A stretch of DNA of 64,000 nucleotides. Origin: Viscum album. Lineage: Eukaryota; Streptophyta; Magnoliopsida; Santalales; Viscaceae. The stretch covers positions 953,065,097 to 953,129,096 of the forward strand of contig OY728121.1 of the NCBI GenBank assembly GCA_963277665.1, read 5' to 3'. The translations under genes and the position numbers were made by a program. This document shows positions 45,241 to 58,280 of this stretch, in pieces (position 1 is the stretch's first letter; each line of letters begins with the position of its first letter). The notes beneath the pieces were generated by a model. That model searched no databases and was not told the origin of the DNA. It was given only the letters and a program-made list of their open reading frames with translations.

Positions 45241-47267
45241 GATTAACTTGTGATTTTATTCTAAAATTAAAAATAGAAAATTATTATTACTTTTATTTAT
45301 TAAAAAATAAGTGAGATATAATAAATTAAATGTTTTTATTTATTTATTTATTAAATCACCCACTATTTTATCAAGTCTCAATATCCCTCACCATTGAAAT
45401 TATAATTTCTAGTTGCTTTAAAATTATAGTGGCATGAATCCCCATTAATTTTCTTAATGATCTATACTTTGTTCAAGAAAACCACAATAAAGTAATTAGG
45501 TAGGCAGTCTTACCAACTATGGACTTGCAGCTCCTTGATCTGTTGAGTGGATTCCCCTATCTTAAAATCCTGACTTTGATTTCCTCAATAATTGCCTAAA
45601 TTTTTTTATTAAATAGACTTTGGATATTAAAATCAATACAATTTCGGTTAATTCAACCTAAAAATATCATGAGAACTCCTCAATAAAAGTAATTGTACAG
45701 ACTTTGGCCATGTATTACACTTAGTTCTATGGTTTCATTCCCAATCAAGTAATGGAAGGCATAGTCTGACTAAAAATTTAATTGAGGGATTTTAATTTAT
45801 TATGCATAAATTTTATCTTGTTTTATCCTTTACATGTCTTATTAATATTAATTATATGTTACTTAATTAATCAACAATGCTGGAAAAAACATTTATGCAC
45901 AATTCATTTATTTAATTTTTTTCTTTTCACATTAATTCATTTATTTATGTGATCGTGACCTTGCATCCATAAAATAAATAATTTCATATATAGAAATAAA
46001 TAATTAATTAAATGACTTGTTTATGAGATTTATCTAATGGTTGATTTAATTAGGGACATCAATTCAACCTTTGACTTAGGGTAAATAACTCCTATTGTCA
46101 GTCTTGGCATGAGTTACAACATTCCATCTATCCACTTTTGTATCACCTGGGTTGGAATCACTATGATTCCATCTTGAACCACCTCCATGTGCCTTGGGAT
46201 GCTCCATTAATTACATATATTTATTTCTCACACATAGGTGAGGGGAACCAAAGGATTAGTTAAAGGAGATTACATAAATATCATTGGACATGCAGTTCCT
46301 GCATAATAATGGAGGGATATATGACTCACAAGACATTATTTAATTTAATATTAAATAATTTCAAACTCATTCAATAAATTAAATTAAAACATCCAACATA
46401 TACATAGGTCTTGGTCAAGCTCATGAATGGTCATACATGTAACAAATACACCAAATTAAATGTCTAGCATTCATTTCTTTATTCATTTTTTTATTATTTA
46501 AGATAAACATACTTGCATTAATTAATTAATTAATTATATTTCATCTTAATGATCATATGATCTTATTTGGAGATATCCATTAATATCATTTATGGAAAAT
46601 AAATGGTAGAACCAATAATTTCATATTAATTATAATAAATTAATTGAGCATTTAAAATTCTTTAAAACCATTATTAAATTATCAAACAGACAATGGTGTT
46701 TAATCATTAAAATTAGGTTTTAATGGTGCAATTTTCAAATTTAATGTAATTTTAATTTAGTCCACTAATGAGAGACTACACATTGCACATCCAGCTACAC
46801 ACCATGTGCCTTGGTTGTCATATATCCAAGTCATGCATCTAGGGATTTGGTGTGTTAACTTGGTCAAACTACACGACTTGTATACGCTAGCTACACACCC
46901 TGTATCCTCTTGTCGTGTGCCATGGTTGTCTAGGTAAACATGTGGCGTGCAATAAAATCACCACATGTAATTAACTGCTCAACGCATCTAGATAGAATGC
47001 ATATGGGTATACATCGTGTGCTCTGGATGCACACCATGTAACCCTGTTTTACCAGCCAAATATTTGGAACTTTATGACGGCATCTATGGTCATTCTTCAT
47101 TTGTTCTTAAACCTTTAATAAAATTAAATAATAAATGAACATGATTAATATATCAATAATGTGTTAATTTAAATCAGATTAAATAACGAATAACATGAAA
47201 TGAAAATCTAGCCACAATTTCACATATATCAACAATTAAATAAATAATTATAAATTTAAACGTGACC
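45241..47267 (-). other. RT-B untranslated leader
   Basis: No coding signal. Several blocks match the RT-A leader (for example ATTAATTAATTATATTTCATCTTAA-like stretches and the primer-side region). At 46780-47045 there are degenerate TACACACCATGTG / TACACGACTTGTA sites, the counterpart of the RT-A motif cluster. Confidence 0.6.
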
Positions 47268-47279
47268 GCTCTAATACCA
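47268..47279 (-). other. RT-B primer binding site
   Basis: The minus strand reads TGGTATTAGAGC, two bases from the LTR end. Confidence 0.75.
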
Positions 47280-47281
47280 CT

Positions 47282-48468
47282 CGATGGTTCCAAGTGCAGT
47301 GAAAGCATACATAGGTGGGAGATATATTAAAATTTATTATAATAATCATTACTTGAAACCAAGAGTAATGATATTACATGTCAAATTTATAATTAATTAA
47401 TTTATTATTTGAAGAAATAAATACCCAGAGAATAAATATTTATTTAATTTATGTGATCAATATGACTTGAATAAAATTATTCCTCGGACATGAGAATAAT
47501 ATGTATTACATTAATTAAACTCAAATATAATTTAATCAATATCAACTGAAACACTTAGTGTGTGACCCTCTAGGATTCTTTCTAATTGGAATTATACGGG
47601 TTTACCTAAAGTTCAAGATTACTGTCTAGAAATGGGTCAAGGTACCCAAGAGAAAGAACTTAATGTCGTAACATTAAAAACCACATACGAATGATCACTA
47701 TGTAATATAATCAATTTATCACAATATCTCATCAATCAGGTAGCACATTAGTGTCATCAACCTATATGCTCGATATGTCTTTCTTTGATTATCTGAAATA
47801 AACATATCGTTACACCATGAACATGGAATTTAATGCAACATTTCTATTCCAATCAAAGGTCTAAGATATCAGCTTTTATAAATATGGAAGGAACAAATAC
47901 TTCATTGACTTATTAATTAATGACATGTCACTCATGATGCACCCAATATATCCAACTTCGCCATAAATAGTTATCATCATGGTTTACAAAACACATCTAA
48001 GTACGCAATATGTAACATGCATTAATAACAATATAAAAGACTAAGGACCATCACATATTCTCATAAAAAGGAATATCCAATGACACCAAAACATGTATAA
48101 TTCCTACTGGTGGGTATGTTCTCATAATCTTTTGTCTTGGAGATCACCAAGTGTGAACTTCTTGAGAAGAAGCCTCATTTTCTTATGAGTACTCACACCT
48201 AACAAACTATGTACTACATGTCCCATCATAGTATGTTGTCCAACCACAAAATATTATTTGATAATACCATCATAACACGTCAAGGTTCTCATCACAGAAG
48301 GGAACTGCTATGATCTTATCAATGTGAGGTATACTCTATGAAATTATTACATTAGAGTCATGAAAAACAACAAACAATATATAATAATAAGTTTTATTAA
48401 TATTAAATACATCGAATATACATGTAATCAAAGTATAAATAGTTGGTCCTAGGACACTAACTCTAACA
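47282..48468 (-). repeat. RT-B 5' LTR with internal deletion
   Basis: Collinear with 38837-40685, except that about 675 bases equivalent to 38975-39650 are missing, including the TATA box. Both breakpoints lie in AATAAATA-like short repeats. Confidence 0.8.
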
Positions 48469-51400
48469 ATATCTCCAATCCTCCCCACCTCTACCTCCCC
48501 TCATGCCTCTCCTGTTTCCATGATAAGGTAAAAAATTCCTTATGTGTGTTATGGTACAATGTTGTAATACCTATTACATAATATTCCTTCTGTATGTTGC
48601 AGTTCAACATTTTTGTTACTATAATTTTTGATTTTATATTTTAAAGTTACTAATTTATTAATAATTTTCTAATATTTCTTATACTATAATTTATTCATTG
48701 TCTTCCAATTTATTATTTCCAACATCCAAAGGATCATTTAATTGATTTCCAACTTTCTAATGTATTTTATAACATTAATTATTCATTGTATCTTCTATTG
48801 CAGTGATAGAATCTATTTGATGATTTCTTGACTCTAGTATGTGATTTTATACAAAGTATTATATGCATGCTAAGTATATGTTCTTTTTATATGTATCAAT
48901 TATATAAAATTATATATATATATATATTATTTTTATAATACTTTCTATTAATTGACTTCAACAACTATCTATATTTATTAAAATAAATGCATCAGTACCT
49001 AAATTTACGTCTACATTGATTATGACATTTTTTCAAATAGTAAAATAGTTGGGATTTTCATTTATATTTACTTATTTTTCCTCACCTCCAGAGTATTGGA
49101 GATTTTGATTTCAAATAAACATCGACCGACTATACTTCTTCAATCATCAATTCCCCTTCTGTAATTTTTGGATTCAACATTTTTTGTTTCCAAAAACTCT
49201 ATTAAAAAGTAGTCCTCTCAAATTATACAATGTTCATACTCTTGTTTCCATGATAAAGTTTTAAATTCCTTTTGTATGTTATAGTTGAGTGTTTTAATTT
49301 CTATTAAACAGTATTCTTTACATATGTTACGGTTCAAATTTTTTGTAACTGTAATTTGTGATTTTATATTTAAAAGTTACTAATTTATTTATAATTTCTA
49401 ATGTTTCTTTCTATAATTTATTCAATGTCCTATGATTTATGATTTCCAATATCCAAAGTCACATAAATGTGTATTCATACACTATTCATACATTATTTGA
49501 AATTACATGAACTTGTACATATATAGTATATTTTGTAAAGTATATAATTTCATAATATCATGCCTCCCAAGTCTCTTTCAAATTCATACAGTATGCAGTT
49601 ATAATATGAATACATTATATACTATATTCTTCTTAATGTATGCATAATTTGTATATTGTATGCAATTACAATATACATAACACATCAACAGATTAAAAAA
49701 GAACTAGATTTATTAAATTACACATAACGATTCAATTGGTGAAATTATATGTATACACTGATATTCTTATTTTTAAACTTGTACTCATATTCATTAGTTA
49801 GTACAATTACATATTTATGCATATTTCTACACATGTATACATAAACTTTAGCTAGTATAATTACACATGTATTCATATTTCTACAGCATGCAATTACATT
49901 GTATATTTTGTGCAATTATTGTATGCATAACCTATGCATATAACATAAACACAATACTATTTGTTAAATTTTATTTATTTAATATTCATTACTGCATTTG
50001 TTTCTCTTTCTATATTGTATATATTCTTATATATTTTATAAAAAAAGTTATTTTTAATTGTAGATCGGTATTCTCCCTCCTAAGGGTTGGCATTCTAGAT
50101 GTAACTATAGAAGAATCTACACTAGTGACAATGGTGATGCTATTGAGATGATTGGAAAATGAGTTTTCATAGAAGGTTTTCCTATCAAAAGATGATAATG
50201 TAACACTAGTAAGGAAGTTATTCCCTTGGAACGGGCCCTCTCTTTTATGATAGAGGACAAGGAATAATTTCTAAATAGGGGAAAAGTGGATTAATAGTGA
50301 TTTTACTTAGATAAATGCTTGATTTTTTATATTTGAATATTGGTTTAGGGATTTTGTTATACATGATTCAGGATACATTTATATAGACTGATTTAGGTTC
50401 TTATTATTCAAACTCCATTTTCTTTCTAGAAATAAATTCCAAATAGGTTTGTGTATCTATATTCTAACAGTTGGTTGGATTAGGCATGTGTTTTCACGAT
50501 TTCCTATATTTCTTTAGCAAATTTACTATACATTTGGGGTTTTAATGTAATTTCCTATCTCTTGGGTTTTAATGGGTGGTAATAAGAAGCTCAATTTGAT
50601 CTTGTGAGGGTGGTGTGGAAAGGGTGAGAGATATATAACTAAATTTGGTGTGGAGGTAGGTTCACCCAAGCACAATTTTAGTTTATTTTTCAAATTTCAC
50701 AATTCAATATCTGATTTTCATTCTTTTCCTTTGATTTTATTTGATGTTGGATCAAATTTTACATTTTTATCCACCTTAAATATATAATATTTTCACCACA
50801 TGTACAAAGTTAGGTTGAAAATGTGAGATACAGGGTCTATTAAGGTACATGTCAAACTACTAAAGGTTCAAAAGAGTGAGAAATGTTGTACTACGGATTT
50901 CTTTATGAAGAGTTCTTAAAATCACCAGGATGCAAAGAAAATTTGAATAGACTTACCAAGATTCACTCACTATGTTGAACCTTTTATTTGTGATTCATTT
51001 TTGTTTTATGTATCAATTATTATTTACTCTTATGCTTATTTCTATTCCTATATTTCAATTATCTAAAGTTTTTAATTACTTTAAATTACAAGCATGTGTA
51101 TGTGAATTTGTAATTAAATGATTATGTAGTGAAAATGCACAGGTTGGATACTAGTTAAAATAAAATTGATTTATAATAAAATTGAAATACTCTTGTCATG
51201 TGGTGACATGTAGTAATATTACAAAATGTTTTTTATTTTTTCAAAATAATTGAAGTGAGTTCCCCCGAATCTAGTAGTCTAATTTATGGTCTACATTGCA
51301 TACCCTCTACCACACCACTCCAAGGTGTTGAATTAATTCATAAGTACATATTTTTAATGTTTTTTTAAATATATTTATATTTTAGTCATGAGTCTGTGGT

Positions 51401-51887
51401 CCAGGGCAAGTAGGGATTGAGGTTTATTTTAAAATGTGACAGTATGCATAGATCAGACTGATCCACTCCACTAAATTTATATGTAGCATGATCTGCCCAT
51501 CCATTCACCCATCCAAATCGTTACCAGCTCTAGTTTTGGATATACATGTCAACAAACTAGCAATACCAAAAAATAATATATTATCTTGCATATTTATATG
51601 GTTTGGGGATTTGAATATTTAGGTTCACAAAAATTCAGACCATGTTTGTTCCAATTTGCAAAACTCGAAACCCACACAAATTAGCATGTTGGTTGTCTGC
51701 AAGTCTCATTTAGACCCCAATTATAAGTAGTATATTAAAATGTTATGATTGAAAAATAAAATAAAATAATGTAAAAAATAAATTAACATAGGTGTGAAAA
51801 AAATAGTTCAAATTTAAATTCACCAAATGAAACAATTAACAAACCATCAAGGATATATTTTTTAAGAGTTGTTGTTGGTGTAGTTAT
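48469..51887. other. Unassigned AT-rich DNA with a local duplication
   Basis: No gene recognised. 48512-48731 and 49242-49458 are diverged copies of one 220-bp sequence (shared GTTTCCATGATAA, TTTTATATTT and AGTTACTAATTTATT words). A TA run lies at 48908-48928. 49440-49960 is rich in CATGTAT / GCAATTACA words. The open frame 49867-50151 is low-complexity and I do not call it a gene. Confidence 0.55.
48512..49458. repeat. Direct duplication of ~220 bp, 730 bp apart
   Basis: The copies at 48512-48731 and 49242-49458 align along their length with scattered substitutions and small gaps. The spacer is not repeated. Confidence 0.7.
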
Positions 51888-53166
51888 TAATGGTTATGGG
51901 CACAATGGGAGCATGTTTAGGTGGGTGATATATTAAAATTTATATTAGTAATCATTTTCTGAAACCAAGATAAAGGATCTTGCACGTCAAATTTATAATT
52001 TATTTATTTAATATTTGAAGAAATAAATACCTGGGATTAGTAAATTTCTTCGTCGGTGAGTTTTGATCATCCTAAAAGACCCTTTTAGATTACCTTCATT
52101 ATGTTGTGAGGATACAAGGATATAATCCCTCTAGCAGTGATCCATAAATTCCTCGATGATCTTAGAGCAACACCACTTGATCTCCAGGTGCTAGTGTGAT
52201 GAGTCAAATGTCATGTGTTGTTCGTTCTTGATTGCTTGTTATTTAGTCTTCAAGAAATATCTCTTTCACTTCTCGTTCTTGAGAGGGATAGAGGAGGAAT
52301 TAAGAGAGAATTCATTGTGTGTAAAAATTATCTATTCTCAATTTATGGATACTCTACACAATAGACATAGCCATCTATTTATAGAGTTAGGATAAGTTAA
52401 AATATTATTTAATTGTATACTTGACATTAAATAACATTCATTACCTTTAATAAACCCATGCCACATTATAATAATTATATTATTGTTATTTTATGGAACA
52501 CGCCATCTTTAGAAATAAAAAATATTATGTAATGGTCATATTAATTAATATTTGTCACTGGACTCAGTTTTGGTCCATTCAAACTCCTCTAGAATTTATT
52601 GAACAATCGAATAAATATTTCATTCATAAATAAATATTTTATTCACAATCTAGTGAATACATATTTATTAAAATATTCAATAAATAAAATAAATATTTTA
52701 TTCACAAGCTGAGGAATAAATATTTATTTAATTTATTTGATCAATATAGCTTGAATAAAATTATTCCTCAGATGTGAGAATTATATTTATTCCATTAATT
52801 AAACTCAAACATAATTTAATTGAGATCAAAGAAAACAATTAATGTGTAACTTTATTGGATTATTTCTCATTGGTATTAGGTGTGATTGTCTAAAGTCCAA
52901 GATTACTGTCTAGAAATGGGTCAAGGCACCCAAGAGAAAGAACTTAATGTCACAACGTCTAAAAACACATAGTAATGATCACTGTTTAATATAATTACTT
53001 TATCACAATATCTCACAAGTAGGTTTCACATCCATGTCACCAGCCTATATGCTTGATATATATTTCTTTGACTATATGAAATAAACATGATGTTACACCA
53101 TGGCCATAAAATTTAAAGTGATGGTTCTATTACAATAAAAGGGATGATATATCAGCTTCTATAAAG
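51888..53166 (-). repeat. Partial RT-B-type LTR (target of RT-A2)
   Basis: Collinear with the U5-to-U3 part of 38837-40685. TATAAATA is at 52376-52383. No primer site lies on its left, so it is a 3' or solo LTR. It is cut at 53166 by RT-A2; the rest must lie beyond the window. The conserved U3 block is decayed here. Confidence 0.8.
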
Positions 53167-55144
53167 TGTAGGTTCCTGGCGCAACAGAAGCTTGTGGGTG
53201 GATGTGCCCACTTGGCTTTTTGTCATTAGCAATGATCAATCCGAGATCAATATGATGATAAATTCCAGACTCCATGGATCGAATCACAGAAATAGACAAA
53301 GGAGAAGAATAGTACCAGAACCATAAAGGATGATCGTCATATGTTGGTTATAATTAATTTAATTAATTGACAAGAATTACCTTGATGGAATTATTTCTTT
53401 GTTGATTTCTCCGGTCACGATCTGATGTGATCCGTCGTTGCGTCGTAGAATCCAAGTGTAGGATTCCTCTAGCGGTGATCCACACATGCTCCACATATGT
53501 CTGGATGTCACCAAAGGAATCTCCGGGTTCTAGCACGGAGAAGCCTTTGATTTCATTGTCCACCTTAGATTGTCTTGATCCAATGGAAGAGGACCTATCT
53601 CAGTCTTAAGAGTGTTCTTGGAGGAAGGAGTTCTTTGGGTCTTGAGAGAATTCTCCAGAATTGTTGAGCACAATGATTCTTTGTGGAAAAGTATTAGGGT
53701 TGTGAGGATATTTATAATCGAGTTTGGGGTTATAGAGTTATGATAATAAATAAATGCATTATGCATTTTATTTATTTCATTAAATCTTATTTAAAACCCC
53801 CATGTCGAATGATTAATTCCTTGACATGTTCCCATGCTGATTATAATAAATATCATTTAATAAAATGATAATATTTCCTCAAAATCCCGACTGGAAAAAC
53901 TACACGGTGTTTAATCATTAATACACGACGTGTACTCGTTTTCCATGAAAACTACACGACGTGTACATTCAATGTACACAGTGTGTTTATCTTGTTTTCA
54001 TTTTTCTTTATTCCCTTCACCACATTTATTAGACCTTGAGTAATGCCTATTTATTTCTTAAATAAATGTAACTGCATTACGCGCTAATAAATATATATTA
54101 TTTTGCCCACAATATATTCTCTCGAATAACTAGTGTCGAAATAAATGCGATCAATCATCCTTAAATAATTATTAAACCAAATTCGGGAATAATATTTATT
54201 TAACTTGTTAAATTAATATTTAACTGAGATACATGGACACACTTAGTGTGTGACCCTCTAGGCCTCTTTCTCAGTGGCATTAGGCAGAGCCTACCTAAAG
54301 TCCAAGGTTAGCATCTAGTAACATGACAAGGCAACCATAGAGAAAGAAGTTAATGCCGCAATGACGTGTCACCTCATACGAATGTTTACCATGTAATATA
54401 ATCCCTTTGTGATGATATCTCAAATCAAGCAGGTTTAATGCTAGTGCCATCAACCCATGTGCTTGATTATTCTTTCTTTGACTTTTCGGAATTGAACTAG
54501 CCCATTCCTTACCATATCCATGGATTTATTTAGGCTATATCAATTCTATCAATGGGCCTGAGATATATACTTCCATTATGGAACACAAGGGACAAATACT
54601 TTTTCGAATTATCTATTAATGTAGTATTACTCGTGATGCACCCAACGTATCCTACCTCGCTATGAACAGTGTGTCGTCATAGTTTTCATCAATACATCTA
54701 AGTGCGGGGGTTGTAATACCCATTAATAATAATCTTAAAGTCCAAGTACCAATACACACATCCACAGAAAGGAACATCCAATGACACTATGAAATGCAGA
54801 TTTCCTAATGGAGGGTCTCGTTCTCATAATATCCTCCTGGATATTACCAAGGGTGCACACCATGAGAAGGTGCCTCAAAGTTTTATGATTCCTCACCCCT
54901 AATGGCCTGTATTATTTGTGTCCCTCAAATAACATCATCTTACCACAGAACATATATTCAAGAACAATGTTATGGAACTTTCGGGTTCTCATCATAGCAG
55001 GGATCCGCGATGACCCTTTAATGCAACATCTGTCCTTAGGACATTATCACATGAATTCACACAGAAGAACAATCAAGACGTGATAAGGTATTTATTTAAT
55101 GAATAAAGTAAAAATTAGTTGGTTCTAGGACACCAACTCCAATA
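53167..55144 (-). repeat. RT-A2 3' LTR
   Basis: 1978 bp, collinear with the RT-A1 LTRs. Its right end reads CCAATA instead of CCAACA. TATAAATA is at 53709-53716; motif cluster at 53897-53990 with two perfect TACACGACGTGTA sites; conserved block near 54238-54257. Confidence 0.92.
53709..53716 (-). promoter_or_regulatory. TATA box of RT-A2 3' LTR
   Basis: TATAAATA on the minus strand at the family position. Confidence 0.75.
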
Positions 55145-55158
55145 GACTCCCACTTGGA

Positions 55159-56640
55159 CTAGAGCCAACTACTAACAACTTTTAACCTGATAGCTCTCAC
55201 ATGATATTCATGCTTCTAGTGAGATAGGCCTTTAGTCATGGGGTCCGACAAGTTCTCTTTCATGGATACTTTTCTCACTACAACTTCTCCCCTTTGATAT
55301 AAATCCCTCAAGAGGTGATAATTCTAGAGTATGTACTTTGTCCGTTGATGTGACCTTGGTTTTTTGAAAGATCCACCACTGCAGTATTATCACAATACAA
55401 TGTGATAGGATCTTTACTGTCAGGAACCAGATCAAGATCCCGGACAATGTTCCGAATCCATACGGCTTTCATGGCTACATCAGAAGCTACTATATATTCA
55501 GACTCTGCTGTAGAATCGGTGAAAACTGGATTCTTTGAACTCTTCTAGCTCACAACTCATCCATTGAGACATAAAACATATCCATATTGCAACTTCAGAT
55601 CATTCTGATCTATCCAAAAACCAAAATCAACATACCCTCTGATGAATAGTTCTTCGTCTCCTCCATACAGCAGGAACATATCCTTAGTTCTTCTTAGATA
55701 CTTAAGCATAGTCTTAATAGCAGTCCAATGCTGTTCTCCTGGATCTGCTTGATACCTGCCTACCATGATTAGTGCATAGGCAACATCAAGCCTAGTACAT
55801 AACATGGCATACATGATGGATCCTATAGCCGAAGCGTATGTGATCTTACTCATTCTATCTTTCTCTTGTTGTGTCTGAGGACACATTTTATTAGAAAGAT
55901 GTAGTCCATGTGACACTGGAACCAATCCCCTCTTGGATTGTTCCATACTAAATCTCTTTAGTATCTGGTCAATGTATGTACCCTGACTTAGTCCAAGTAG
56001 CCTATTGGATCTATCACAAATGATCTTGATCCCTAGAATATAGGCTGCTTCACCCAAGTCCTTTATGTAGAAACACTTGTTCAACCAGTCCTTAACTGAC
56101 TGTAAGACTGGTACATCATTTCCAATAAGCAATATATCGTCAATATATACTACTAGGATAACGATCACATTCTCATTAAACTGCTTATAAAAAAATGGCT
56201 CACATTCATTCTTAATGAAACCAAATTCCTTTATGTCTTTATCAAATCGAATGTTCCATGACCTGGATGCTTTATTTAATCCATAAATGGATTTCTGCAA
56301 CTTGCAAACCCGTTTTGCTTCACCTGGTGTCACAAACCCTTCTGGTTGTGTCATATAGACATCTTCCTAAAGGTTCCTATTAAGGAATGCTGTTTTGACA
56401 TCCATTTACCAAATATCATAGTCATGGTAAGCTGGTATGGAAAGTATGATTATTATGGATTTAAACATGGAAAATGGAGAGAAGGTTTTATCATAGTCAA
56501 TTCCTTGATGCTGACTGAATCCTTTAGCCACTATCCTTGCTTTATAGGTGCTAACTTAACCTTCCATGTCAATTTTTCTCTTGAATACCCATTTGCATCC
56601 AACAGGCTTTTCATCAACTGGCTCATCGACCAGAACCCAT
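55159..56640 (-). pseudogene. RT-A2 reverse transcriptase and RNase H
   Basis: The longest open stretch of the window (55557-56354, 265 codons) covers MTQPEGFVTPGEAKRV, VILVVYIDDILLIGND with the catalytic YIDD near 56140, YILGIKIICDRSNRLLGLSQ, and MYAMLCTRLDVAYA. RNase H continues after a stop, with DPMTKGLSH near 55215 and the stop TAG at 55159-55161. Stops also occur upstream of MTQPEGF and in the RNase H part. Compared with RT-A1 it has fewer breaks in RT. Confidence 0.88.
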
Positions 56641-57050
56641 ACTTGGTTCTAATACATGGAATCCATATCATAATTCATAGCTTCTATCCATCTTGTAGCT
56701 TCTGAGGTTTCTACTTCTTCCTTGTAGGAGAGAGGTTCATTATTGTACAACAATAATGATTCACTATCCTCGGTGACTAGGAAACCAAATCTCTCTAGTT
56801 CCCTTACCTCTCTTGAGATTCTATGCAGTACTTGTGTTTCTGGAACCTCTTCCATAGGGATCTGTGGAACTTGTTCCTGTACCAAATCCTATGTATCTTG
56901 AGCATCAATTCGTTGAAGTCAATATTTCTCCCACTATCCCTTTTGAGGATGTGCTCCCTCTCAAGAAAGGCGACTTGTCTGGCATCAGTCACTTTCTTAT
57001 CTTGAGTGTTATATAGTTAATATCCTTTTATTTCCTTAGGATATCCTATA
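56641..57050 (-). pseudogene. RT-A2 integrase-RT linker
   Basis: Encodes VQEQVPQIPMEEVPETQVLH and ERFGFLVTEDSESLLL, then SEATRWIEAMNYDMDSMY at the start of RT. It matches 14218-14617 of RT-A1, where the gag-only element inserted. The uninterrupted site reads GATACACCTCATGCCCC at 57050-57066, which proves the CACCT target duplication. Confidence 0.85.
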
Positions 57051-57660
57051 AAGATACACCTCATGCCCCGGGGTTCTAGTTTATTTCCATAGAAGGCCTT
57101 AACAAATGCCTCGCATCCCCATACACGTGTATGAAAAAAATGGGTTTCTTTCCATTCCATAACTTAGAGGTAATTCCATTTTCCGCCTTAGTTGGTACTC
57201 AGTTTAATGTGTATGCTGTAGTTTGTAATGCATATCCCCAAAAGGATAATGGAAGATCTGCATGACTCATCATCGACCTCACCATGTCCAACAAGGTGCA
57301 GTTCCTACTTTCACTAACACCATTCTACTATGGTGTATAAGGATGAGTGAGCTGAGATAGATTCCTAGACTCTCATATAAGATCGATGAACTCTTGGTTC
57401 AGATATTCTCCACCTCAGTCCAATCAAAGTTTTTTTATCTTTTTACCAAGATGATTCTCTACTTCATTCTTGAATTCCTTAAATTTATCTAAGGCTTCTG
57501 ACTTATAACTCATTAAGTAGACATAGCCATATCTACTCAAATCATCAGTAAAAGTAATGACGTAAGAATATCCACCCCTATATTCTACTAGAAATGGTCC
57601 ACACACATCCGTGTGCACCAATCCTAGAACTCTGTGGACCTTTCACCTTTTCCATTGAAG
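57051..57660 (-). pseudogene. RT-A2 integrase
   Basis: MVHTDVCGPFLVEYRGGYSY with the first Asp, VITFTDDLSRYGYVYLM, a second-Asp region near 57420 (LGKKIKKL before it) and the NGVSE-type Glu region near 57320 are recognisable. Frameshifts and stops occur between them, including a shift near 57622 that separates it from the pre-integrase part. Confidence 0.8.
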
Positions 57661-58280
57661 GGTGTCTTGGTCATTTTTCCTTGTAAACAAGCATGACATA
57701 TATCAAGTGGTTTTAGCTCAGTAGATTCCAAATAACCATCTTGGCAGAGCTTTGTCAAGCTCTTCTCGTTTACATGACTGAGACGGCGATGCCACAACTG
57801 GGTGATGTATGATTCATGTGATTTTGTTTCGTTATCGATTGAAAACACTTGGTTTTCATAATTTAATACATACAAACCATTATTTAAATGGGTCATACCA
57901 TAACATACATTGTTCTTATAAAAGAGACAAACCTTATTTCCAAACTTGAAAATAAATCCATCCATATCCAAACAAGATACCGAAATTATGTTCTTGGTAA
58001 CACTAGGTACATAATAACAATTATGTAAAACCAAAATCATCCCAGTTGGAAATGAGAGGTGGTAATCGCTAATAGCCAATACAACCAGCCTTGTGCCATT
58101 GGCATCTCAAAGATCCACCTCTCCTCTAGCAATCTTTCTAAATCTACTTGGTTCCTGCATTTGAATACAGATGTGAGCCCCACAATATGTATCTAATACC
58201 CAATGAGTAGAAATGGAAAGATTACAATCGATAAAGAATGCACCTTTATCCTCCCCACACTTCGGAGTGCAATTCCTCTT
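57624..58280 (-). pseudogene. RT-A2 protease and pre-integrase domain
   Basis: Protease remnant: VLDTYCGAHICIQM near 58190-58230, with Asp-Thr and the normal Gly lost. Pre-integrase (57624-58079) is open: MILVLHNCYYVPSVTKNIIS, CLDMDGFIFKFGNKVCLFY, LWHRRLSHVNEKSLTKLC and ICHACLQGKMTKTPF with the HHCC ligands. Confidence 0.82.

Larger units (their letters stand above)
38837..48468 (-). mobile_element. RT-B: degenerate copia element related to RT-A
   Basis: LTRs are at 38837-40685 (1849 bp) and 47282-48468 (1187 bp, internally deleted). The minus-strand gag-pol between them is much more decayed than in RT-A. Primer site at 47268-47279. Domain order is the same as RT-A, but the reverse transcriptase is replaced by an antisense fragment of another copia element (41655-42985). 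No clear target duplication (AGATT versus ATATC). Confidence 0.88.

Noticed and set aside
49867..50151. 94-codon open frame as a host gene
   Set aside because: Low-complexity Ile/Tyr/Phe-rich translation of AT-rich DNA, no motif, no support on either side.
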